Positions 1-6,617 of a stretch of 64,000 nucleotides of DNA are shown in pieces. Position 1 is the stretch's first letter. The number at the start of each line of letters is the position of its first letter. The position numbers were made by a program, and so were the translations under genes. This stretch comes from Cloacibacterium sp047601505 (lineage in GTDB: Bacteria > Bacteroidota > Bacteroidia > Flavobacteriales > Weeksellaceae), in the NCBI RefSeq assembly GCF_047601505.1, contig NZ_JASGJD010000001.1, forward strand, positions 1,426,001-1,490,000, read 5' to 3'. Below the pieces are notes generated by a model. It was not told where the DNA came from, did no database searches, and saw only the letters and a program-made list of their open reading frames with translations.

Positions 1-48
1 AGAAGAAGAGTAGAAGAATTGACCGTTTTAGAATTTTCGAGGCGATTT

Positions 49-432
49 TTATTTTACCAATTCTTCAAAAAGTCTATCAAAAGTTTTGTCTAAATCTTTA
101 GATTTTCCGGGATGAGGTCTCGAAGTTTGAATTACAGCACTTCTCACAGCTGTTAGCCAACGAAATCTTTCTGGGATGTCTAGCAAAGCAATTGGTCCGC
201 CTTCTTTTTCGCCTTTGGCAACTTTCTGGAAATTTTCCAGATTTTTGAAAACTTCTTCGTAGTCTAATTTGCTGTGCATCAGTTGGAATTTGTCTTTACA
301 GAGATAAAATTCAACTCTTATGTATTTCTGTTTCTTAGAAAACATCACCAATCCTATGTTGAAAAATTCTTCTCTTTCAACCTTTGGTACAAGCCTTATA
401 ACGGCATATTCGTATATTTTATCCTCTTGCAT
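49..432 (-). CDS. DUF3037 family protein
   Basis: A 127-residue protein matching the DUF3037 family by its N-terminal pattern (YEYAVIRLVPKVEREEFFNIGLV followed by a beta-rich core and a C-terminal PHPGKSKDLD...LF segment). The family has no established biochemical function that I know. It is the last gene of a minus-strand cluster: its start overlaps the end of the HipA-like kinase gene by 14 bases, which suggests translational coupling. HipA_2-type kinases and DUF3037 proteins commonly sit side by side in bacteria, so the two products probably act together. No signal peptide or membrane segment is visible. The family call is fairly sure; function is unknown. Confidence 0.85.
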   Translation of the reverse strand: MQEDKIYEYAVIRLVPKVEREEFFNIGLVMFSKKQKYIRVEFYLCKDKFQLMHSKLDYEEVFKNLENFQKVAKGEKEGGPIALLDIPERFRWLTAVRSAVIQTSRPHPGKSKDLDKTFDRLFEELVK

Positions 433-1198
433 TTTTGGCTTCGTTTAAAAAGATTTCAGAATTTTCTAATCTGGTTTTCATGAAATTAAAATAAATTTCT
501 CTTATTTCTTCTGGCGATTCATCGGCATCGTTCCATTGCAACCAATCTTCAGGAATTAAATGTACAATTTCTTTGAAAATTTCCTCATTTAAAACTGATT
601 TTGCAAAAACATCTGCTTCGTCTAGTTTTGTAGCTTGAGGCAATAAAACGTGGTCTTTCACATATTTGAAAGGCGTTTTAGCTGCTGCATCAAAATTCTG
701 CCAAGAATGATGAAAATAAAATGAAGCACCATTATCAATCACCCAAAGTTCTTTGTGCCACCAAAGCAAATTGGTATTTTTGAAAGTTCTATCAATATTA
801 GTAATAAAAGCATCCAACCAAACAATTTTTGAAGCCAAAAGCGCATCAATTTTCATGCTTGGGTCGTAAGCAATTGCTCCTGATAGATAATGCAGACCTA
901 AGTTTAGACCTTCAGAAAACTTCAATAAATCCTGAATTTCTTCGTCAGCTTCTGTTCTCCCAAAATCTACATCCAAATTCGCGAAAACCAATTCTGGAAT
1001 TTTCAATCCTAAAACTTCGGCAATTTTTCCGCCTAAAAGTTCAGAAATCAGCATTTTAACACCATGACCAGCGCCACGGAATTTCAAAACATATTTAAAA
1101 TCGTCATCAGCTTCTGCCAATGCAGGCAAACTTCCACCTTCACGAAGCGGAAGAATGTAGCGCATTACCGTTACTTTTCTTAAGTTTAAGTCTTTCAT
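419..1198 (-). CDS. HipA-like kinase family protein
   Basis: A 259-residue protein resembling the HipA_2 group, short relatives of the HipA Ser/Thr kinase. Visible kinase-like residues are Lys39 in YVLKFRG (nucleotide-binding candidate), Asp136 with Asn141/Asn143 in NIDRTFKNTN (catalytic-loop candidate) and Asp155 in VIDNGASF (metal-binding DFG equivalent). It is much shorter than HipA (about 440 residues) and lacks its N-terminal domain. It starts 12 bases after the ParE toxin gene and overlaps the DUF3037 gene downstream, so all four genes may be one transcript. Kinase activity and substrate are inferred from motifs only. Confidence 0.8.
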   Translation of the reverse strand: MKDLNLRKVTVMRYILPLREGGSLPALAEADDDFKYVLKFRGAGHGVKMLISELLGGKIAEVLGLKIPELVFANLDVDFGRTEADEEIQDLLKFSEGLNLGLHYLSGAIAYDPSMKIDALLASKIVWLDAFITNIDRTFKNTNLLWWHKELWVIDNGASFYFHHSWQNFDAAAKTPFKYVKDHVLLPQATKLDEADVFAKSVLNEEIFKEIVHLIPEDWLQWNDADESPEEIREIYFNFMKTRLENSEIFLNEAKNARG

Positions 1199-1210
1199 TG
1201 TTCTTGCGTC

Positions 1211-1510
1211 TTATTCTTCAAGTCTTGGGATAATATCCATTTTTTGATGAAGAATTCTTATAATTTCTATTTCGTTTGATTTTAAATTAATTCTGTAAAA
1301 AATGAAATGTGATTTTACTCTACTGCGGAAATAACCTTTTCTTACTTCTTCAAAACTTTGTCCGTTTTTAGGATTTTCTGCAAGGTATTCTATTTCGTTC
1401 AAAAGCAAGTTGAAGTAATAATCTGCTTGTTCTAGAGACCACATTTCGAAAGTGTAAAGCCAAATTTTCTCTAAATCTTTTTCTGCTTCAAGACTTATTT
1501 TGTAATTCAT
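1211..1510 (-). CDS. RelE/ParE family toxin
   Basis: A 99-residue toxin of a type II toxin-antitoxin pair. The pattern AEKDLEKIWLYT, then a helical QADYYFNLLLNEIEYLAENP segment, GYFRSRVKSHFIFYR and a terminal RILHQKMD is typical of ParE (gyrase-targeting) proteins rather than mRNA-cleaving RelE. Its start codon overlaps the stop of the antitoxin gene by 4 bases, the usual antitoxin-first arrangement. It appears full length. Target (gyrase) is inferred from the family. Confidence 0.9.
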   Translation of the reverse strand: MNYKISLEAEKDLEKIWLYTFEMWSLEQADYYFNLLLNEIEYLAENPKNGQSFEEVRKGYFRSRVKSHFIFYRINLKSNEIEIIRILHQKMDIIPRLEE

Positions 1511-1758
1511 GAATTGCCAGTGTGTTTTTCATGAATTTTATTTAAAAATGAATCTCTATTAAAGTCCTTAGAGAAACCAGATTTTTCACCTTTTTTCAGT
1601 TCATTAATAAGCAAAGACTTTTTAGATTCTTCGTGTTCAAAAATTCGTAAGGCAGTTCTTATAACTTCACTTGCAGAAGAAAATTTGCCAGACTTTATTT
1701 GTTCTGAAATAAAATTTTCAAAATATTCGCCTAACAATATGGAAGTGTTTTTTGCCAT
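1507..1758 (-). CDS. ParD-like ribbon-helix-helix antitoxin
   Basis: An 83-residue antitoxin. The N-terminal beta-strand (TSILLGEYFENFI) and the helix pair GKFSSASEVIRTALRIFEHEE form the ribbon-helix-helix DNA-binding domain of the CopG/ParD class. The charged C-terminal tail (about residues 48-83) would wrap the toxin. It is the first gene of the minus-strand cluster. A 17-bp palindrome overlapping its promoter (see 1775-1796) fits autoregulation by the antitoxin or the complex. Family is confident; operator use is inference. Confidence 0.9.
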   Translation of the reverse strand: MAKNTSILLGEYFENFISEQIKSGKFSSASEVIRTALRIFEHEESKKSLLINELKKGEKSGFSKDFNRDSFLNKIHEKHTGNS

Positions 1759-1774
1759 TGCTTTAAATTTTATC

Positions 1775-1796
1775 CAAATATACCAATAATTGGTAT
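1775..1796 (-). promoter_or_regulatory. Promoter -7 element and palindromic operator of the ParD/ParE genes
   Basis: Read on the minus strand, TATATTTG (1775-1782) matches the Bacteroidota -7 consensus TAnnTTTG, 16 bases before the antitoxin ATG. It overlaps an odd palindrome, ATACCAAT-A-ATTGGTAT (1780-1796), whose arms match perfectly. A ribbon-helix-helix repressor bound there would block RNA polymerase. Confidence 0.65.
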
Positions 1797-1822
1797 TTAA
1801 AAATTATTTATTTTGAAAAAAA

Positions 1823-1885
1823 TCTTCAACTCTTAACTTCTCGAAAATTTCTTCTAACTTCTAACTTCGTACTTCCTACTTTTCC
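1823..1885. repeat. Heptamer-phased degenerate repeat upstream of polA
   Basis: Nine consecutive 7-base units in one phase, most starting CTTC: TCTTCAA, CTCTTAA, CTTCTCG, AAAATTT, CTTCTAA, CTTCTAA, CTTCGTA, CTTCCTA, CTTTTCC. The array ends 2 bases before the polA -7 element. Several other spacers in this window have the same 7-base period with different sequences. Confidence 0.75.
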
Positions 1886-1886
1886 C

Positions 1887-1894
1887 TATCTTTG
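1887..1894 (+). promoter_or_regulatory. polA promoter -7 element (TATCTTTG)
   Basis: TATCTTTG fits TAnnTTTG exactly. The ATG of polA starts only 5 bases after it. Transcription in Bacteroidota starts about 5-7 bases after this element, so the transcript would be leaderless or nearly so. No good -33 TTG is seen at the usual spacing. Confidence 0.6.
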
Positions 1895-1899
1895 CTTTT

Positions 1900-4731
1900 A
1901 TGACAAATTCTGCCGACAAAAGACTGTATCTTATTGATGCTTATGCCATGATTTTTCGTGGTTATTACGCACTTATCCGAAATCCTAGACTCACTTCCAA
2001 AGGTTTAGATACTTCTGCAATTTTTGGGTTTACCAATTCTCTTATCGAGCTCATCAGAAGAGAAAAACCTTCGCATTTGGCAGTGGTTTTTGATGTGGGA
2101 AAAGCCAGTGTAAGAACAGATGATTTTGCAGATTATAAAGCCAATCGTTCGGAAACGCCAGAAGCGATAAAAATTGCCGTTCCGTACATTCATAAGATTT
2201 TAGAAGCCATGCATATTCCAATTCTTGGAGTAGAAGGTTATGAAGCAGATGACGTTATCGGAACTATTGCTTGCAAAGCCGAAAAAGAAGGTTACAATAC
2301 TTTTATGGTAACGCCAGATAAAGATTTTGCACAGTTGGTTACCGATAAAATTAAAATCTATAAACCTGCTATGAAAGGTGGCGATGTAGAGATTTTGGGC
2401 GTAGATGAGGTGAAAGCCAAATATGAAATTGAAGACCCAAAACAAGTGATAGATTTTCTTGCAATGATGGGAGATGCAGTTGACAATATTCCGGGATTAG
2501 AAGGTGTTGGCGAAAAAACAGCGATGAAATTTCTAAAAGAATATGAAAGCATCGAAAATCTTTTGGCAAATACTTCTCAACTTAAAGGGAAAATTAAAGA
2601 AAAGATAGAAAATTCTGCCGAACGTGGGATTTTGTCTAAAAAATTAGCAACCATTATTTGTGATGTTCCCATTGAATTTCACCAAGAACAATACGATTTA
2701 GAAATTCCTGACTTTGAAAAAGTGAGAGAAGTTTTTGATGAAATAGAATTCCGAAGATTGTACGAGAATTTGTACCGAGCATTTCAAAAGTCAGACACTT
2801 CGACTCCGCTCAGTGTGACAAACGATAATGATGTCAGGCTGAGCGTAGTCGAAGCCCAACAACCAATCCAACTAGACCTTTTTGCCAATTACGAAGAATT
2901 AGAACAGGCGACTTCCACCAAAAAAACGGTGAAAGATAATGACCATTTGTATCAATTTATAGACATGCCAAAAGCACAGAAAATTTTAGTCAAAAATTTA
3001 ATGGCTCAAAAAGCAGTTTGTTTTGATACAGAAACTACTTCTCTCAACGAGTTAGAAGCCGAATTGGTAGGCATGAGTTTCAGTTACAGAAACGGTTTGG
3101 CATATTACATTCCGCTTTCGGAGAAAAGAGAAGAAGTATTGGAAACGTTAGAAATTTTCAAACCATTTTTTGAAAAAGAAGACGTTCTAAAAATTGCCCA
3201 CAATTTAAAATTCGATTATAAAGTGCTTCATCAATACGGTGTGGAAATCAAAGGAAACCTTTTTGACACGATGATTGCACATTATCTTCTGAATCCAGAT
3301 GGAAGACACGGAATGGATTATCTTTCGGAAATGTATCTTAATTACAAACCTGTTTCCATCGAAACTTTAATTGGTAAAAAAGGAAAAAATCAAGGAAATT
3401 TCAAAGATGTAGAAATCGCAGATGCGACAGAATACGCTGCGGAAGATGCTGATATTACCTTCCAATTGTACGAACTTTTTGCGCCTCAACTCAAAAAAGA
3501 AAACCTCGAAGAGTTATTTTATAACATAGAAATGCCTCTAATGAAGGTTTTGGCAAAAATGGAATTGGCGGGAGTTTCTCTTGATGAAAATTGGCTGAAA
3601 CAAGAAAGCATTGATTTAGAAAACGATTTAAGGAATTTAGAAAAAGAGATTTTTGAACTTTCTGGTGAAGAATTTAATATGAATTCACCAAAACAATTGG
3701 GCGAAATTTTATTCGAAAAAATGCAACTCGACCCGAAAGCCAAAAAGACAAAAACCGGACAATACGCTACTTCCGAAGATGTTTTGCAAAAATTAGCAAG
3801 CAAACACGAAATTATTCAACATATTTTAGAGTACAGAACTTACCAAAAACTGAAATCAACTTATGTTGATGCGTTGCCAAGTCAGATTGATAAAACCGAC
3901 AATAGAGTTCATACCAATTTCTCGCAAACTACTGCTGCTACAGGAAGATTGGCTTCCGTAAACCCGAATTTGCAAAACATTCCGATTAGAACTTTGCGTG
4001 GTCAACAAATCCGTGGAGCATTTGTTTCGGGTGAAGACAAAAAGATTATTTCTGCCGATTATTCTCAAATAGAATTGCGCCTAATTGCCGAAATTTCTGG
4101 TGAGGAAAATATGATTAAAGCCTTCCAAAATGGGGAAGATATTCATGCTTCTACTGCTGCGAAATTATTCGGAATTCCTTTGGAAGAAGTTACCAAAATA
4201 CAACGTTCACAGGCAAAAACCGTGAATTTCGGGATAATTTACGGACAAGGTGCTTTTGCTTTGGCAGAACAAACCGGACTTTCTCGAACTGAAGCTAAAC
4301 AACTCATCGATTCGTATTACGAAACCTACCCAAAATTAAAAATCTGGATGGCAGAACAAGTTCATAAAGCGAGAGAATTGGGTTATGTAGAAACGTTATT
4401 CAATAGAAAACGTCATTTGAAAGACATTAATTCTGCGAATTTTGTAGTGAAAGCTCACGCCGAAAGAAACGCTGTAAATGCGCCAATACAAGGTTCTGCA
4501 GCGGATATTATTAAAATTGCGATGATAAACATCGATAAAATTTTTGAAAAAGAAAAATTGAAAACCAAAATGCTGCTTCAAGTTCACGACGAATTGGTTT
4601 TTGAAGCACCAACCGAAGAAGTAGAAGTGGCAAAATACCTCATAAAAACCGAAATGGAATCTGCGGTGGAAACGCAAGTTCCGCTTTTGGTGGAAGTAGG
4701 TGTTGGTAAAAATTGGTTGGAAGCTCACTAG
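1900..4731 (+). CDS. polA: DNA polymerase I
   Basis: A 943-residue DNA polymerase I for repair and Okazaki-fragment processing. Residues 1-290 form the 5'-3' exonuclease (LIDAYAMIFRGYYAL, GYEADDVIGT, VTPDKDFAQLV, GDAVDNIPGLEGVGEKTA). Residues about 355-545 form a 3'-5' exonuclease with its metal ligands kept (CFDTETTSL near 374, HNLKFDYKVL, YAAEDADITFQ), so proofreading should be active. The polymerase domain has motif A (SADYSQIELR near 717), motif B (KTVNFGIIYG near 773) and motif C (QVHDELVFE near 894). Residues about 299-319 are encoded by an inserted palindromic repeat in the linker between the two exonuclease domains (see 2798-2854). Confidence 0.98.
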   Translation: MTNSADKRLYLIDAYAMIFRGYYALIRNPRLTSKGLDTSAIFGFTNSLIELIRREKPSHLAVVFDVGKASVRTDDFADYKANRSETPEAIKIAVPYIHKILEAMHIPILGVEGYEADDVIGTIACKAEKEGYNTFMVTPDKDFAQLVTDKIKIYKPAMKGGDVEILGVDEVKAKYEIEDPKQVIDFLAMMGDAVDNIPGLEGVGEKTAMKFLKEYESIENLLANTSQLKGKIKEKIENSAERGILSKKLATIICDVPIEFHQEQYDLEIPDFEKVREVFDEIEFRRLYENLYRAFQKSDTSTPLSVTNDNDVRLSVVEAQQPIQLDLFANYEELEQATSTKKTVKDNDHLYQFIDMPKAQKILVKNLMAQKAVCFDTETTSLNELEAELVGMSFSYRNGLAYYIPLSEKREEVLETLEIFKPFFEKEDVLKIAHNLKFDYKVLHQYGVEIKGNLFDTMIAHYLLNPDGRHGMDYLSEMYLNYKPVSIETLIGKKGKNQGNFKDVEIADATEYAAEDADITFQLYELFAPQLKKENLEELFYNIEMPLMKVLAKMELAGVSLDENWLKQESIDLENDLRNLEKEIFELSGEEFNMNSPKQLGEILFEKMQLDPKAKKTKTGQYATSEDVLQKLASKHEIIQHILEYRTYQKLKSTYVDALPSQIDKTDNRVHTNFSQTTAATGRLASVNPNLQNIPIRTLRGQQIRGAFVSGEDKKIISADYSQIELRLIAEISGEENMIKAFQNGEDIHASTAAKLFGIPLEEVTKIQRSQAKTVNFGIIYGQGAFALAEQTGLSRTEAKQLIDSYYETYPKLKIWMAEQVHKARELGYVETLFNRKRHLKDINSANFVVKAHAERNAVNAPIQGSAADIIKIAMINIDKIFEKEKLKTKMLLQVHDELVFEAPTEEVEVAKYLIKTEMESAVETQVPLLVEVGVGKNWLEAH
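2798..2854. repeat. Palindromic dispersed repeat inserted in frame within polA
   Basis: Two 23-base arms, starting CTTCGACTCCGCTCAG (2798-2820) and ending GCTGAGCGTAGTCGAAG (2832-2854), are complementary at 20 of 23 positions around an 11-base loop. The core CTTCGAC..CGCTCAG with TGACA resembles a dispersed intergenic repeat I know from Bacteroidota genomes. It is read through in frame as part of the linker between the exonuclease domains. Confidence 0.8.
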
Positions 4732-4765
4732 AATTGAGAATTGAAAGTTGAGAATTGAAAATGAA
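4731..4765. repeat. Heptamer-phased repeat after the polA stop codon
   Basis: Five 7-base units: GAATTGA, GAATTGA, AAGTTGA, GAATTGA, AAATGAA. The array starts on the last base of the polA stop codon. Confidence 0.75.
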
Positions 4766-4772
4766 GATTACC

Positions 4773-4943
4773 TTGTCATTGCGAGGAACGAAGCAATCTA
4801 AAAATTATAAAATTTTATTGAGTTAGTTTAGAATTGAAAATATTTTTGCTTTGTAGAAGCAAAAGGTTTGTAGGAAAATTATCAATAGGAACGGGCTTTA
4901 GTCCGTTTTCAGAATAAATAAGATTCAATTGGCTTTAGCCAAA
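4773..4943. repeat. Cluster of short dispersed repeats
   Basis: Four repeat-like pieces lie in tandem in the polA-lipoprotein spacer. 4773-4799 is of the GTCATTGCGAGGAACGAAGC type (a variant is inside the GT2 gene at 6112). 4846-4880 is a TTTGTAGAAGC..GGTTTGTAGG piece related to those at 9003 and 24146. 4890-4910 contains ACGGGCTTTAGTCCGTT and 4927-4943 contains the palindrome TTGGCTTTAGCCAA. No gene is seen in this spacer. Confidence 0.65.
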
Positions 4944-4955
4944 ATTTAAAATATT

Positions 4956-5351
4956 ATGAAAATATTAAAAGCTTTTTTAGTTTTAATAATTGCAAGTGTG
5001 ATCTTTTTAAATTGCGAAAAAAGTAATTTATACGTGAATGCAAAATATGATTTTTTACTTGATAAACCTTTTGGATTAATTATTGAAAATACAGAAGCTC
5101 AAAATGACGTTAGAATATATTATGGAAAAATTGTTAAAGTTGATGGTATTTATTTTTTTCTAAATGCTGATAAATCCATAAGTGTTAGTTTTGATGAAGA
5201 GCAATTGGCAAGAATCAAAAAAGTACCTAAGGAAATGAAAGGGAATGTAAAATTTTTGCAAAATTGTGAATACTCTCTTTGGATGAAAATGGGAGATATT
5301 GATAAATCTTCAAAAAAAATGAGGAATACAGGGATTATTTGGAAAAAATAA
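4956..5351 (+). CDS. Putative small lipoprotein of unknown function
   Basis: A 131-residue protein I do not recognise. The N-terminus (MKILKAFLVLIIASVIFLNC) is a lipoprotein signal with the acylated Cys at position 20, so it is probably anchored in the inner or outer membrane facing the periplasm. The remainder is a mix of beta-prone and charged segments with no known motif (VRIYYGKIVKVDGIYFFLN, then CEYSLWMKM). It ends with a basic tail (TGIIWKK). The downstream YciI-like gene begins 26 bases after its stop, so they could be cotranscribed. Confidence 0.7.
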   Translation: MKILKAFLVLIIASVIFLNCEKSNLYVNAKYDFLLDKPFGLIIENTEAQNDVRIYYGKIVKVDGIYFFLNADKSISVSFDEEQLARIKKVPKEMKGNVKFLQNCEYSLWMKMGDIDKSSKKMRNTGIIWKK

Positions 5352-5377
5352 AATTAAAACCTAAAATCATAAAAAAC

Positions 5378-5647
5378 ATGAAAACAGTAGTTCTTTACGA
5401 AACCGCTCCAGACACAACCATGGAGAAAATGATGGAAGTTTTCCCGGCACATCAAGCCAATGAAGAAATTTTTGTGAAAGCAGGAAAAATTTTGGGAATA
5501 GGTCCGTTTGCCATTCCGGGAGATGGAGCAATGGCGATTTTTACGGATAAAGAATCTGCCGAAGAATTTGTAAAAGGCGATCCTTTTGTAACCACAGGAT
5601 TGGTATCAAAAGTAATTATTAAAGAATGGCATGACGAATTAATGTAA
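5378..5647 (+). CDS. YciI-like (YCII) family protein
   Basis: An 89-residue protein of the ferredoxin-like YCII family, cytoplasmic, of unclear enzymatic role. Recognisable parts are FPAHQANEEIFVKAGKI with its His, the GDGAMAIF strand and the closing segment EEFVKGDPFVTTGLVSKVIIKEW, which is the usual YCII ending. I start at the ATG at 5378 because the longer frame from 5339 overlaps the lipoprotein gene and adds 13 unconserved lysine-rich residues. Family is likely; function unknown. Confidence 0.8.
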   Translation: MKTVVLYETAPDTTMEKMMEVFPAHQANEEIFVKAGKILGIGPFAIPGDGAMAIFTDKESAEEFVKGDPFVTTGLVSKVIIKEWHDELM

Positions 5648-5715
5648 ATTTTTTTTTATTGATTATTTTTTGAAATGATTACACTTTTATAATGATAAAT
5701 TGTTAGATTAATTAG

Positions 5716-6606
5716 ATGAAGTTTTTAATTATCATTCCCGCTCACAACGAAGAAGAAAATATACTTCTGTGTTTAGAATCTCTGAAGAATCAGACGTTTC
5801 AAGATTTTAAATGCGTGGTTGTAAACGATGGTTCTACCGATAAAACTCAAGAAATTGCTGAATTGTACAAAGTACAAAGTACAAAGTACAAAGTATTAAA
5901 TTTAGAGAAATCGGAACATCAACCTGGAGCAAAAGTGGTAAGAACGTTCAACAAAGGTTTGGAAACCGAAAATTTAGAAAATTTTGATGTGGTTTGTAAA
6001 TTTGATGCTGACATTGTTTTTCCTTCAAATTATTTAGAAAAAGTAAACGAAGTGTACGAGAAAAATCCAAATGCAGGAATGGTTTCGGGTTTGGTTTACA
6101 TTCGTTCTTCTGTCATTCCGAGGAACGAGGAATCTCATTCTGATTTTTTGAACAAAAATAAAGAATGGACTTTCGAAAATCTTTCTTCTAAAAATCACGT
6201 TCGTGGACCAATAAAATCTTACCGAAAAGAATTATTTCTGAAAATGAATGGTTTGAGAGCAGTTCTCGGTTGGGATAATATCGATGTGATGCTTTGCAAA
6301 ATGCACGGTTTTGAAACGGTAACGATTAAAGAACTTTGGGTAAAACATCTTCGTCCGACTGCTTATAAATACAAAACTCAAAAAGCTGAAAAATTGGGAG
6401 AATACTTCTATAATATTGGGCTTAATTTTCCTTTGGCTGCTATTTCTTCGGCAAAATCTTCGTTGAAAAATAAATCTATTTTTGAATTTTTTATCACCAT
6501 GAAATCATTTTTGAAACAGAAAAATGATAGAATTTTAACGAAAAAAGAAATTGCGTTTATTAGGAATTTACGTTGGAATGAAATGCGTAATAAATTAAAA
6601 AATTAA
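5716..6606 (+). CDS. Family 2 glycosyltransferase
   Basis: A 296-residue GT-A fold glycosyltransferase that would move a sugar from a nucleotide donor to a surface glycan. IIIPAHNEEENILLCLESL, VVVNDGSTDKT and the metal-binding DAD in FDADIVFP (near residue 98) are the family hallmarks. It opens a group of surface-polysaccharide genes (GT-B-like, FkbM, flippase). Two repeat-derived insertions are visible in the protein. YKVQSTKYK near residues 51-59 comes from a GTACAAA x4 tract, and VIPRNEESH near 133-141 comes from a dispersed repeat. The first could switch the gene off by frameshift. Acceptor and sugar are unknown. Confidence 0.9.
   Translation: MKFLIIIPAHNEEENILLCLESLKNQTFQDFKCVVVNDGSTDKTQEIAELYKVQSTKYKVLNLEKSEHQPGAKVVRTFNKGLETENLENFDVVCKFDADIVFPSNYLEKVNEVYEKNPNAGMVSGLVYIRSSVIPRNEESHSDFLNKNKEWTFENLSSKNHVRGPIKSYRKELFLKMNGLRAVLGWDNIDVMLCKMHGFETVTIKELWVKHLRPTAYKYKTQKAEKLGEYFYNIGLNFPLAAISSAKSSLKNKSIFEFFITMKSFLKQKNDRILTKKEIAFIRNLRWNEMRNKLKN
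5865..5892. repeat. Intragenic heptanucleotide tract GTACAAA x4
   Basis: Four perfect tandem copies of GTACAAA lie inside the GT2 coding sequence. Because 7 is not a multiple of 3, gain or loss of one copy would shift the frame near residue 50 of 296. Confidence 0.9.
6112..6136. repeat. Dispersed repeat piece inside the GT2 gene
   Basis: GTCATTCCGAGGAACGAGG followed by AATCTC is a variant of the repeat at 4773-4799. It is read in frame as VIPRNEES, a sequence often seen where this repeat enters coding DNA. Confidence 0.75.
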
Positions 6607-6617
6607 ACGGTTAAATA

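Noticed and set aside
1..48. A gene fragment at the left edge
   Set aside because: Too short to show a frame or motif; nothing can be supported.
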